A DNA stretch of 64,000 nucleotides, from assembly GCA_037074765.1 (NCBI GenBank), contig JBAMDO010000216.1, positions 27,812 through 91,811 on the forward strand, written 5' to 3'. The position numbers were made by a program, and so were the translations under genes. Below the pieces are notes generated by a model. That model searched no databases and was not told the origin of the DNA. It saw only the letters and a program-made list of their open reading frames with translations. This DNA comes from Mansonella perstans. Taxonomy: Eukaryota; Nematoda; Chromadorea; Rhabditida; Onchocercidae. Shown piece after piece: positions 26,897-39,540 of the stretch (position 1 is its first letter; every line of letters begins with the position of its first letter).

Positions 26897-29800
26897 TGCT
26901 GTGAATTTTAGCTACAATATACATGAAATCGAAAAAAAAATCAATTGTTCACTGTAAATATGAAAAAAATTTGAAAAAATAGAAATTAAAAGAAATAAAA
27001 ACAGTAAGAAAACTTTTTAAAATTTTGCAACAGTAAAATTGATATGAAAAATAAAAATTAATTGAAAAAAGGCTTATTTGTATTTAGAAAAATTTGAAAG
27101 AAACAAAGTTTTGTGCAATTTATGAAAAATTTATCAAATTTAATGCTATATTGATAATACACGGGATTTAGAAGATCTCTTAAATCCCAATATTATAAAA
27201 TTACGTAAATATGTCAGTACAATAGACAAAGTAGTGAAAAGTTGCCGAGTAATGTTATAATTAAATAATGAATAAGTATTAAGTTCCGGAGTGTAGGAAC
27301 AAGATATGTATCAAGAATTACCTATTAGATCATCGTGCTGACGGTTTAGATGAGCAAAGAATAAAAGATGAAAACACTGGCGCGCAATTGGTAGACAAAT
27401 AAAACTGCTTAATTCAGTTGTACCAAGTATAAGACATGAGTATTATGAAATCGCGGAAAATGTACCTTTTTTTGAATTGCTCAAAGTTGTACTCAATAAT
27501 TTGTTAAGCTTATGCACCGTTTGAATTTACAGTTGTTGTTTTTTGCATATCAATTTTGAATGAATCGTTAGGATCAAATGGCACAATTTACTGGATTTAA
27601 AGCCAGGATTCGTGTTTTCGTTTCTCTAAAATGTTTCATAGAAATCATAAAAATTGCTGATCATTTCATTTTTTTCTTTCTTTTTCTATTCCTGTTGTTC
27701 AGAAGACACAATTTTCTGGATATACTTTAGGAAACTCAGTTAGTTAGAGTTCAGGGCGCAGTTCTATAATCAACAGGAAAAAGCAGGAGAAATTTTCTCT
27801 AGGTTCATCATGCAAATATTTTCAGCGTTAAAGATAAACAAAAATGGAAAAGATGAATTATTGCGCTGATTTTCATAGAAATTGAGAGAAGATTTTATTT
27901 AAAGCAAGTTTCAATAAAGCTTTTAATTAGCAAAATTCATCAAATTATTTAAATGACAAAATCAGTTCGCTTAAAATTTTTATACAAACACACATATGTG
28001 GAAAATGAACAATGGATTGATTCAATCCAGTATTTCATCTCACTGTATGCTTTAAAAAAAATGCTACGATAGAGGAAAGAAAATCCATCAATAAGAATTA
28101 GGTAAAGATTCGCTTAGAAATTAGAAAAATAAATGTTCAAAGTGAAAATAGTATAATTGAAAAGCAATCCATGAATGAAAAAATAATTTAAATAACATTT
28201 AGATTATGTTCAAATTTTGTAATATAAAAATTGATATGTAATACATCAAAAATTGTTCATTCCGTTTTAATTATTCATCAGATTTATTTTCACTCAATTT
28301 TTTTTAAATATGAAAATATCATTTGATTTTATATTTGTGATCAAAATAAACAAATATAAAAGTAAACAGTGATGAAATATCGATGAAAGTGTTATCGAAA
28401 GAAAAATCAAAATATTTTAGTTCATTTGATTTAAAATGGTGCAAAAATATTATCAATAGAAGAAATCATTATAATTTAATAAATTTAAACAGTAAACAAG
28501 TTGAGGTTGAAAAAGTACTGTAGTGCAATAGTATCTGTTCTTTTGTTCAAAATAAAAAGCATTACGACGAGATTCAGAATGTTAAAAAATCTAGGCTACT
28601 AACGATATCAATCAATTTTACCTAACACAGTAACCGGGATACTCCCGCCGCTGATTTATTCATTTACAACTTATCATCCATTTCGTTACTTATGCAATTC
28701 AAAAAAATTTCAATTGACCCAGAATGGCTCATTCTTTTTTCCCAACCTTTTTCTTTTGAATTTTATGTGGGTGTTTGACAAAGACGAAAAAAATAAATAA
28801 ATAAAACAGAAACAATTTTAAATAGACGAATTCACATTTTGCCATGGAATCCAACAGAGCGAATTATATTCGTTGAATAATTTGATCAAATAAAGAAAAG
28901 CCAATTGTCATTTATAGTTACACAGAGAAAGCAGGAAAAAACTTTAGAAGTTCAAATTTAAATAAATGACTGAGCAGAGATTTACTTACCAAAAAAAAGT
29001 TGCGATGCTGCCGAAAAAATCGAAATGATTATAGTGTAAAATGTTCGGCAAAAGCCAGATCATATTATGTATGATTATTTCTAAGAGACATGATTAATTG
29101 CAAAATGTCACATGATGATTTATTACTTTCCTTTCAAATTTTAAAGGTGATTACTACTGAAATTGTCAATCACATCATTTATGGAAATCTGTCATAATTT
29201 GGCTTATTATTCTGTTTTCGAAAATTCATGTGTTTGAGCCTATCTTCGTAAGCAAGGCTCATTAATAGTCCTTCAAAATCCGTTACTTATTTGTAATCCC
29301 AATAATTCCTTGTAAACAATCTATATATATAAACACTCTATAATTGCAATTAGCTCCATCAAAAACCCTAATCCACTTCTACTGCTAGTCTTATCTTTGT
29401 AAGCAATTCACCCTATATAAGAGATTCTGTAATTGCTTAAGTCAGTGTCAGTGTTATTCTTTCAATAATATTACTGTCTTCTACTATCAACAATAATTCT
29501 AGCTTTGATTCAGCGCCTAAAAACATTATCATTGATACCTTCACGTCCTTTGGTATTCTTCCTCAATTCTATTATTTAATCTGCAATATTAATACTTATA
29601 TATTCCTACGTCATTCTATTATAATAATTGATATTAATTCCCACGTCGCTCTGTTTTAACCAATATCTAGACTCTAAGAAAAACTACAACTGGCCGTACA
29701 TACTAAATCCAATTCGCAGAGGTCTCGAAAAGTACGTAAATCATTCTTTTAAAAAAATTAATCCTTCTTACAACTGACAAAACAATTTTTCCCTACAAAT

Positions 29801-30452
29801 AATTCTTGGTACATGAGGTGAGATGAGGCAAAATCATTCATAACAATTAACCATAACAAATAAAAGTTACAAATAATATTTTTTGAAATTTTTGTCGGCA
29901 TGATTTCTATAAACCGCCCGACTAAGTACATCAAATACGAAATCTCAAATAAACCTATCAACTTCAAACAAACCTAACTAAAGGGTGAAGAAAAAATAAT
30001 GCGAATAAAAACATGCATTAAATTCTTGAAGAAGCGAATCAAAGATGATCTATTGCATCCAAAGGATAATATGATCTGGCTTGTGCCAAATATTTTACAG
30101 TACAATTATCTCGATTTTTTCGTCACTTCCGACTGAGAGAAGATTTTAAGTTTGGGGGTATAATTAAAGATATCTATTTGATTGAACTTTTAATAAGTGT
30201 ATTTTGTTCTTGTTGGCTTCTTAATGAGACAACTAACTCTATCTCAGTCGGATTTGTCGTTCGATTCGAGCTTTTAATACACGGTAAATGAAATACAGAA
30301 CAGAATAAGTCTTATTTTATTTTTATGACAATTATTTTCGAGCAGATTGTGAAAATACAGACGCCAGTAGTAATGAGTCGCCAATGCATTAAAAAATTGT
30401 CCAGGTCTTGTTGCATTAGTTCGATTGCTTTGTGGATGTTCGATTTTTTCTG
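26897..30452. other. Intergenic region left of the inverted repeat
   Basis: No supported gene. The 29230-29700 part is richer in C and shows a TATATAAG element (near 29415) plus two similar segments around TATCTTCGTAAGCAA (near 29240) and TATCTTTGTAAGCAA (near 29391). This could be a decayed solo long terminal repeat, but terminal repeats and a target-site duplication were not identified. The rest is AT-rich and featureless by eye. The last bases before 30453 mark the left edge of the large inverted repeat. Confidence 0.4.
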
Positions 30453-30800
30453 ATTGACAATTTAATTTGCACATTATGCGCAATTACTATTTTACAAATA
30501 ATTACTGTAAGTGATTTACAGTATACAAAGATAATTGTTTCATTGAAATGCCAAATCATGTGCTGCACGGTACAGCATTTGCTGCGGAAACTAATGTGTC
30601 TGTAGAAGCTTGCAAGTGTTACTGTATGGATGCGGAAGATCGATACGGTACCGAGTGCCGCAGTTTTGAGTATTACTTTGATTTTAGAACATGCTTACTT
30701 AATAATCTGAGCAGGTGAGTTGTCTGTTTTCAAGAGAAAAATCCAAATTTCTTACTTCTAAATCGCATTTGCGAAGTTCAAAGGGTCATTATGAAAAATT

Positions 30801-30873
30801 GGTAAAAACAAGAATTAAAATAAAAATAAGTTGAGTATGGTAAAAACAAGAATTAAAATAAAAATAAGTTGAG
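30801..30873 (+). repeat. Two-copy 38-bp tandem duplication
   Basis: A unit beginning GGTAAAAACAAGAATTAAAA occurs at 30801 and again at 30839, inside an intron of the PAN-gene fragment. The mirror copy is at 56331-56403, so the duplication predates the inverted repeat. Confidence 0.85.
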
Positions 30874-31871
30874 CCTGTAATATGTGGCTAGTTGGAGATC
30901 TATCTCGGTCTCTGAATATTTGACCATTTCAGTTTTAAATCAATATTGCCGAAATTTCAGAGCGACAAACCCAAAAAATTTCAACCATTCCGCTGTCAAC
31001 AGTTTAATGCATAGCTATTTTGATAAAAATTGTTCCGTTCGAAGTAATTTTTTTACTTTTTATAAAAATTGGTATTTTATAAGTGAAAAATGAAACAAAA
31101 ATTGAACGAAAACATCATTTAATAAAGAAAACCTTTTTTTTTTTAAAAAAAAAGCAGAAAATTAACTGAGGAAATTCATTCGCACGTTTTTTTTTCAGGT
31201 AATGAATTCTTAATTTATATGGAAGAGAAATGTTTATTTATACTGAATTCAACATCAAAGGATAAAAATTCACCACTGAATTCTCGAAATGAAATTAACA
31301 ATGATACAAATGCTGCCTCACTTTTTGAGAAGGTGAAAACTTGTTTATAAGGAATATTTCGCTTTTTATTCTTTAGTGCTGCAGAAATATGATTTGAATT
31401 TTGCAGACTTTAATGTATTTCAGAGAAATGAACTATGAGATTTCCTAAATACAAAAAATTTCCAATTTCTATTTGAAAAAGAGATACAAGAAACGATGAG
31501 AGTTACAGAAAGATTTGAGAATTAAACCGATATTGAAGAAAGTTACCGCAAATATCTTTTGAATGATTAGCCTGTAAAAAAACAATGCAGACAAATTTTA
31601 TCACTTATATTTTAGATAATTAATTAAAAATAGTGAAAGAACATAGGTAGTTTAGTTTAGAAGTGATGATTTAGAAAAGAAGGCAAGACAAAAATTGTTT
31701 TTTCAAAAATCAATTTTTTTCTTTAAAGTATTTTCAAATTTTAAAAATAAATTTTTAGATAACAAACATTGATAACAGTACCACTGATCTTAATTTGATC
31801 ACTAATAGCATGATGTCGACAACGGATTCCATTAGCTCCACTCAATATGTAACTCAACTCTCAACTTACAG

Positions 31872-31889
31872 TGACCTTTCGAAAGGTCA
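31872..31889. repeat. 18-nt perfect palindrome over a splice donor
   Basis: TGACCTTTCGAAAGGTCA spans the 3' end of the exon ending at 31885 and its GT donor. A mirrored copy occurs in the right arm at 55315-55332. It may form a hairpin that hides the donor, or be chance. Confidence 0.7.
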
Positions 31890-33995
31890 TTTTCGTTTCG
31901 CTTTTTTTCAGCAATGCAGGCTCAAATTACAGCTTGAAACATACAAAAAAATTTCACTTTTTTAATTATTATAGTGATTACAATACAAATTATTGAATAC
32001 AGATTTTTAACCAATCAGATAAATTGGAATTAAATTAATGTTTTCAATTTTACATTAAAATAAAGCAAAGAATCAAAAGGCAATTTTCTGATGATTTTCA
32101 CGTTAGCTAATTACGAGTTATTTGAATAGAAATTTTGTACACTGTGATAAGGCATAGATTTGAGTTGTTTGAATCTGTTGTCAATCATATTGGCTTGTTT
32201 AGCAATTAAATGGTTATTTAGCAATTACCAATTTTTTGAGAGAATTTTTTTGTAAGAAATTAAATTTTAGCTTTCGAAGTTAATTAATTATAATGAGGTA
32301 CTCAAACAATTACAAATAATTTTGTAATTTTACTAGAACTTACTGATTTTTTAAGTTTAGAGAGTGAAGAAGGTAAAGAGGGAAAGAATTTCGGCGGTTT
32401 TCACTATCTTAATGTGACAACAGCGTACGCAACAACCGCAATGTCAGCAGGTGATTTTGTGACTATTACCAAATCGTTTCCGGAACCGACTGATGCAAAT
32501 GCCGCACCTAGTTTGTTTTTCTCTTTTAAGCTCAAATTTTGTCAGATGTTCTAATGAATAGATCGACAAATTTCATCTGATTTTACGGCAAATTACTTCA
32601 GTGCGAAATGAAATTTCAGCGCAAAATTAGCATAAAGTTATTTACACATTAAAATTTGTCGGCCCAATCAAATTTCGATTATTTTTTGCCATCTTGGGAA
32701 CAATTTGCCAAATTCGCTCTCATTTTTTCAGTACTTAAAATTAATAATTTGCCTCCCCTCTTTTATTGGGAACAATTTAAAAAGTCGAGAAGAGCAATTA
32801 AAAGCTTTTTAAAGTTTCATTCACTACTTCATCCTTTAAATCATAATATTTGAAATAGATTTGATACATTTTCAAGTTGTTCAAATAATAAAGAGTTATA
32901 GATGATAGTAATGGACGCAGATCGAGATAATTTTTCTATAAATTGATAGTGAAAAATAAGTTTCGTTAATTTAAGAGAGAAATTATTTAAACATTATCAC
33001 TGATTAAGTTATGACAACTCCATTGGAAATGGATTATACTAATGCAACCGAAACATCAAAAACAACATCATCTGCGCAAACTACAACATATCCCAATCCT
33101 GGAAAATGTGTCTATTCTGCTATCTATCGAACATCTTTCCACGGCACCAAATTAATCAAGAGATTTCTAGTTTCCAGGTAGTTATTTCTCTCATTTTTCC
33201 TTATTTGATTCAAATATCCTGGAAATATTGCATTAATACTTCTTTTTGTGTTATGCCAGAAAAGGTTATTGTAAAAAGCGAAAAAAGAAAGAACATTTAA
33301 TTGAACGCTTTTGTAAAGGATGGATAGCATTATCGATTCTTTCGTAATTAATTAAGAATTCGAAATTTTAAGCAGCGGTATATTTTGTTTAAATGTTGAC
33401 ACTGCTTTAAACATGCATATTGTTGAATGTCAAATTGGATTTACAGAAAGGATCTAATTAATTGTTTATTCGTTTCAGTCCTCAACAATGCTTCTATGGG
33501 TGTCATTATGAGAGATGCCGATCATCAAACATTCTTCAGGTCGATAATCAAACATATTTTTGTGAATTATTCAGGTATTTCTACTTTGATAATGTTTTCA
33601 TTCTTATCGCTGGTCTTTTTGATTAATATTTATAAAATGTCAACGCGCAATTTAGAAAATATCAGAAATGAATTAAAAAACTTTTCAAAATATAAAAATC
33701 ATAATTTAATCAAAAAACATCGCAAAATATTCATTGTCAACTTCTTCTTTAGTATATTTACATAATAAATCAGTTTATAAGCAATCTGAGAATTCTGTGA
33801 TTGCTATTACATTTTTACAGTGATGCACTGATCGATTATCGCACCGCAGATGTATTGGTATACGATAACGGTAGCGTTTATTTTGATGGTATTAAATGCA
33901 CTGGAAAACATCGTAAAGAAGATGAAAGTAGCAGCGACACTGAAAATGATCGTAACAGTATTGATTATGAAGATCACAAATATTACAATCGATAA

Positions 33996-36712
33996 TGAAA
34001 TTCTTATCGGTTCATTTCACTCAGGAAGAACACATGGATGTTTTTTTTTATTCTTTCAAGCGATTATATTCTTTTATTAGCGATCATTCGAATTTTTCAA
34101 ATGTAAAATCAAATTATATTCTAGTGTTTCAAACATTATTCTTGTGATTTTGGAGGGTTTGTTATGTTCCAACTATTGTGTAGTTAATTCGGTGAAATTG
34201 TAAACATGTGGCAGTAGTAGTTGCAAGTAATATCGTGGAACAATAATTTCCACTTATTCATTTTCGATTTATTTTAAGTTCTCGGGTTCAAGAAATCGAT
34301 CGGTTCATACTTGCCATTAATTCATGTATACTTAAAGTGTTGAGATAGCATTTTTCGTGGAATGTAAAAATATAACAATCATTCATTAAATTTTTCCATA
34401 TAATTAGCCATAATAAAAAAATGTTGCCAGGCAACGGATTCATCTCTAGCGTTTTATTTATTTTCTAATTTTTGCGATAAAGCTTAGGTATGCTTTTAAA
34501 AATATAAGTGAATTATTTGAGAAAAATTCAATTTTAACTTTTTCAATTAATTTGACCGAATTCTTAAGTGTAGCTAATCAGAACTGAAGAAAGATGGAAC
34601 AAAAATAACTACCTCAATTTTATAAAGAACATCAGTTCCACTTTTCAACTGTTATCAAACAATCAATAAAATGAAAAAATTGCAATTCAGCAAATCAGAA
34701 TATGAAATGGAATCGAATAAAGTTTAGCGATCGAACGCTTTGCAAATATTTTACAATAACCTTTGAGGGAAAAATTTTTAATTAAATTTCAGTGGCACTT
34801 ACACGCATTGCTACTTTACATGCCCGTAACAAAACTGCAATTTGATCGGCCTAGCAGCCGAATATGGGCGTTGTATGACATTTGATCTCATAATAGTTTT
34901 TAAAATTTATTGAATAATTGTTGTTGTAAAACGGTTTGAAAATAAAAATATGTATAGGCAAAACAAAACAACATGCGCTTTTCATGACATCTATTTGACA
35001 AGGACCACAAATTATGCACTCAATTAGTCACATTATATTATTTCAGGAATACTTCGAAAGGACATGAACAATAAAAATGAAACTACATTTTATGCATCCA
35101 TTGAAGAGATATGATTTCCCAATGGCTTGAACTTTTTGCTTGCTGAATGAAGTTTTTTAAAAAATTTCCGGACTATTCTATTTGCATCTTTTGAACGGAT
35201 TTTTTGATTTTCTTTATTATGTCATTAAAATTCAAATTTATTTCCTACAGCATCAAGTTTTTTTGCTGGACAAATCGGCAAGAATAGAAGCAATTTTCGC
35301 AATTAGTAGATGATTTTTATTCCAAAATTGATTGTGCGACACGTAATAATTGCTTCAAAAAATGAAAGTAATTAAAATTATTTTGATAACTTGAAGCAAT
35401 TTGGTAATAGTACAATTCAAGCGATTAAAATTTGAACGGATTACATGGCTAGACTTGAATATTCATTTGATTTTTACCAGAAATTTATTTCTGTTCAATT
35501 CATTCTGCTGGCTCTTTCGTTATTCTTTTAGACCAATCTATTTTGTGAAAGCCGGCCACATTCACATCGATGTTGCTAATATCAGAAACGATAACCGCTG
35601 ATAATCTTTTTGCTAGCCTTTTTTCAATGACAAGTTAGCTGAATATTAAATCGGGATTGTTGAGACGGAAGCAACATCTTCAAATTTTTTAAACCGGATA
35701 TAAATTTCTCGACATTAGGACGGTTGATTCCCTCAAAATTTCAAACAACGGAAATTTTTAAGATGGATTGATTAAATTTTTAGAAATTTTGCAAAACGAA
35801 CAATGTAATTATTTATAACAATCCATATAATGTAATTATCGAAAATATTAAGACTGAAATGGACATTAAACGTAATGACCCTTAAATTGACCAAAGATCA
35901 AAAAATAAACAACATACCATGCGGCTTTAATCTACACGGTTGCCGGCTGTTTATTGAAATTAGTTAATTCGTTCAAGCTTGAGCAGAAATATGCATCTCT
36001 GACAATTTAATTCCATATAAATAAACATCTTTCATTTTTTTCAAGTCTTTAAAAAAAAAAAAAAAAAAAAAAAATTCAAGTATTTATGACAAAATTTTAA
36101 TGAAAAGATTACCAATATAAAATACAAGGGAACATATCCGTAATTGGTGGAAATCATGGAAAGCCAAGGTTTCTCAAAATTTTATGAACTTCAAAAATTT
36201 GAAAATTTAACGAATTTGCCTTTTCTTAAAAACACGTATTCTGGAGCTCAAAAAATTCACCTTCTATAAACAAGGGTTTAATGAATATAAAAAAGCAAAT
36301 AATCTAAAGAAAAGAACTTGCCTTTCATCATTACCCAAAATTAATTATCACCATAGCAATTTTAATGTCACCACGGACTCGCCATTATTGCTTTCAATCG
36401 TACTTCTCCTCAAATCCTTCCTTCTCATTTCTTTTACTTTTTTAATAAAGCATCTTTTCTCAATTTTTGAAAATTCATTCCATTTATATATTGTTAGAGT
36501 ACAGAGAGCAGAACCGTTAAAGTTTAAATTCTACGTCGTATTCTCAAATTCCGCTTGGTGTTCGATATGCATTAAAATTCAGAAAATAAACTTTGGAAAA
36601 ATCTTTTCACGATAAGGATTCATTTACAATAGAAAAATAACTGTAGAGCCTCAATTGCTTTCAAGAATATACTGCAAGTCTGGAGGAGTTTTTCGTTCAA
36701 TGAAATATCTCA
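33996..36712. other. Left-arm spacer between PAN fragment and carbonic anhydrase
   Basis: No supported gene. The longest open stretches here are under 85 codons. Four of the nine arm-to-arm differences (three substitutions and the A-run length) lie in this part. It holds the poly-A run 36051-36074 and presumably the carbonic anhydrase promoter. The mirror region is 50494-53209. Confidence 0.45.
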
Positions 36713-38759
36713 ATGGCTGCTAATGGCTCTATAAAAATACCCAAGAAAAACAAGACAACTACAGGTATAAGTGTTTCTTTGTCACATCATTTAACAGAAT
36801 GTATAAAAAGAGATTATTAAAGTTTTTTTTGGGAAAATCTTGAAATATTTTAATACTATTAGAAGAAAATTACGTGAGCAGAAGGATATATAGGAAGAAA
36901 AGTAAAGAACAGTTTGGGTGAATGCTGATGCTGAATGGTGAATACTGACTGCAATCACTGTCATACGGGAGTTTCACATTTAATTCAATCTACTGACCAA
37001 ATTTTTGGCAAATACACTGTACATGGTCTTTGATTCGAAGAATGGAGAGTAGAGATTTTTTGAATATTAAACTTTTTCAGATATCATTCGCAATAAACCA
37101 ATGTATTTGAATTATTTTCAGTCCTAATTACTTCCTATATCATACGGAAATGTTGTCTATTTCAGATAATACTTTAGGAAGAAAGCAAAGTCCAATAAAC
37201 ATCACAAATGACATAACCGATCAGGATAGCAAGGTGAAAGCATCAAAGCTCAGATTTTCCTATACGACCGGCGATCTGAAAACAATTGAGGTTGAGTGTT
37301 TGATTACGATTCGTTATTTGTTAATTGAGAAATTGCAATCGTTGAATTGTGTCATTATTTTAGGCCACTGCCGAAGGTTTTTCATGCAAAACTGATAAAA
37401 GATGCACTTCAGGTAAGCTTCATTTTATTTAAAGCAGCTATTCCTGAAAGAATTCATTTTTCCTTAAAAATGCGAACAGGGATGTTCTAATTTCAGAATT
37501 AACTGCGTCACATCTTCCGGATGTCTACAAGCTTTGGGGATTTCATGCTCACTGGGGTACAGAGAAAGATTGCGGTAGTGAACATTTAATTAATGGGAAA
37601 GGTTTTGCCACCGAGGTTGACAATCATTTCGATTTTTGAAAAAGTGAAAAAAATGAGACAGCAAGAATTTTTGGAGCCTTTTTTTTCTTATTCAGTGACA
37701 TGAGCTTGATTTAACCTCTGCTCTTTATAGCTACATTTCGTTTTCTGGAACAAAAAATATGGACAATTTGAAAAATGCTTGAAAAAATGTGATGGCTTGA
37801 CAGTATTGGCTATTTTCTTGCAAGTCCGTTTCTTTGCAAGTTTTATTTATGTTTATTCATATTGTTTCTATTTCCACTTTATCATTTTCAAATTCTATAA
37901 AAAAATTAAACGTAGGCCGCTGAAAGGGAGGTGCATTGTTGTAAATGGTTGGACTGTTGTTATTATATACCTGAGATTTTTGACCGTTCCCATTGTCAAA
38001 ATTTTGAAATATTCTATAGATTGAATTAATTAGATTATTCGGACTCGAAATTTGGCATTTCCAATAGTAATAGGAAGAAATGCTTAAGATCTTAAGACTT
38101 CTTTATAGTTGGCACAATAATTTGCAAATTGATTCAGGAGGATTCGGTTGATAATCAAGATTTTTCACCAATTGTCGATGGTCTTGAAAATTCATTAGGC
38201 CAATTGAGTCCTGTTGACCTGGAGCCAAAATTTGATCCACTTAAGTTACTTCCAGGTAAATTTAAATTTCGTGCTCAATTTGTCGCATGAATTACTGAAT
38301 AATGTGCTATTAGAAATGCAGTGAAATTTACCATTTGAAATTAGAATTAAATTTAGAAAAAGTGTGTCGGACATATTTAATGATCACACTTTCTCAATTA
38401 ATTAATGATTACATTTTCAGCGAAGCTCTCATATTACACGTACGAAGGGTCATTAACGTCGAAACCGTTTTATGAATGTGTCATCTGGACAATACTGAAA
38501 CATCCTAATACCATCGGTCTTAACCAGGTAATCCTTCCATGAAGAAATCTTTCACTGACTTCTCATCAAAATTTCTATTTAATCCTTGTCATCAATTCAA
38601 CTTGTAAATGACTGAAGGAAAATTCTTTTTTTTTTTTCATAACAGCTGGAATTTTTACGGCGAATTGTTCCCGAAAACTGCCGATTACAACATCCATTAA
38701 ATGAGCGTCGAGTGAAACGCTCATTCAAGTTTATCAAGAAATCCAAACGTAATGGTTGA
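36713..38759 (+). CDS. Alpha-carbonic anhydrase, left-arm copy
   Basis: Eight phase-compatible exons: 36713-36764, 37166-37290, 37364-37412, 37497-37615, 37731-37823, 38138-38255, 38421-38527, 38646-38759; 258 residues, a normal length for the family. The enzyme would hydrate CO2 to bicarbonate with a zinc hydroxide. Visible landmarks are RKQSPINI, GFHAHWG (two zinc-binding His), GSEH (gatekeeper Glu), ELHFVFWN (third zinc His), GLTVLAIF, and GSLTSKP with the conserved Thr followed by Ser in place of the usual second Thr. The usual NxGHxF proton-shuttle His is absent; that region reads AEGFSCK. The tail is strongly basic (RRVKRSFKFIKKSKRNG). No signal peptide is seen in MAANGSIKIPKKNK, and the early WxY segment of the family is missing, so the first exon may be wrong or another exon was missed. 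The gene ends 79 bases from a convergent neprilysin fragment. Confidence 0.85.
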
Positions 38760-38802
38760 CAAGTTATCATTTTCTGATAGTCGATCATGAAATGTGAAAT
38801 TG

Positions 38803-38808
38803 AATAAA
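38803..38808 (+). terminator. Candidate polyadenylation signal of left carbonic anhydrase
   Basis: AATAAA begins 44 bases after the stop codon. It sits in the short gap between the two convergent genes. The mirror signal for the right copy is at 48398-48403 on the minus strand. Confidence 0.55.
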
Positions 38809-38838
38809 TGACATTAAATATGCGTGCAAGTGGACATA

Positions 38839-39540
38839 TTACCAAACAGAACAGCGCTTCTGAGGATTTAACAAACTTCCAAGCGGACAATCAAAAGCTT
38901 TGCTAAATTCAGGCATATTTGAAAGTGGACCATTGACACGATATTTGGCTGGGCTGTGTTCATTAGTAAGTAACTGCTTTATTTGGGCCTCCTTTGTTTG
39001 ATGGCTGCACCAAACCTGAAACCTTTCTTACTTCCTTTCTGTTTTTTAATTTATCTGATGAAAACAATGTAATTTCATTATTTTCCTTATAGACTCCAGC
39101 TTTTGAGGGTAACTTAATTACCATAAAAAAATTTTGCACAAAATTAATTGCTCAAATTAAAAAAATCTTACATGATGCAATTTGATTGCGGTGCATTGAA
39201 TTTGGCTTACCTGCGCAAAAGAAAGGAAAAATATTTGATCATCGGTAAAATTTGATATGCCCGGTAGTCTCGACTCCGAATAACCGGCTTGTTCGATATA
39301 CTTTTTATATGCCTGTAGACATCAGAAACACATCTTAGTGTAATGATATTTGTGTTAAGACATTATTGTATGAGCTGCTTTTTAAAAAAAACTTTGTAAT
39401 TAGAGCCAAGTTAATTTGGTCGTGAATTATTAATTGCAAATCTACGCTTCGTTTGACGGAAATAAAATGTTTACCCGAAATGATTGCTTGATACCACCGT
39501 TATCAGCAATATTTTCCCCTAATGTAAGCTTCCCATTTAC
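38839..39540 (-). pseudogene. Orphan 3' end of neprilysin gene (exons 16-18 only)
   Basis: Exons 39475-39540, 39211-39312 and 38839-39015 on the minus strand are mirror copies of the last three neprilysin exons at 47666-48367. They encode the [12 protein letters not shown] zinc-ligand segment and the C-terminus ending CSVW, but not the HELTH catalytic motif. Upstream on this strand the similarity stops at 39666, inside what is intron 15 in the intact gene. Without the first 15 exons the piece cannot make a protease in this orientation. Open frames and splice sites are undamaged. Confidence 0.85.

Larger units (their letters stand above)
30522..33995 (+). pseudogene. 5'-truncated copy of the multi-PAN-domain gene (last eight exons)
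   Basis: Exons 30522-30714, 30961-31043, 31199-31332, 31759-31885, 32361-32510, 33009-33177, 33479-33574 and 33821-33995 mirror the last eight exons of the gene at 53210-63932. They encode a PAN domain (CFIEMPNHV start, then a CKCYC pair), a Thr/Ser linker and the terminal PAN domain ending at TAA 33995. The upstream 12 exons are missing, because the inverted repeat starts at 30453 inside an intron. No alternative first exon or signal peptide is seen to the left, so the copy is probably not translated as a secreted protein. The reading frame is still undamaged in all exons, and the coding differences seen (30565, 32416) are synonymous. This suggests a very young copy. Confidence 0.8.

Noticed and set aside
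30255..30275. GTTCGATTC, resembling a tRNA B box
   Set aside because: No T-stem pairing, A box or cloverleaf could be drawn around it.
33427..33765. 112-codon open stretch with a hydrophobic segment, in both arms
   Set aside because: It overlaps the PAN-gene exon 33479-33574 in another frame; the PAN reading is supported by phase and cysteine pattern, and the hydrophobic part is T-rich intron.
35401..35601. Open stretch ending FVKAGHIHIDVANIRNDNR
   Set aside because: Short, no family match, and the two arms differ at two amino-acid-changing sites within it, which is unlike the coding exons.
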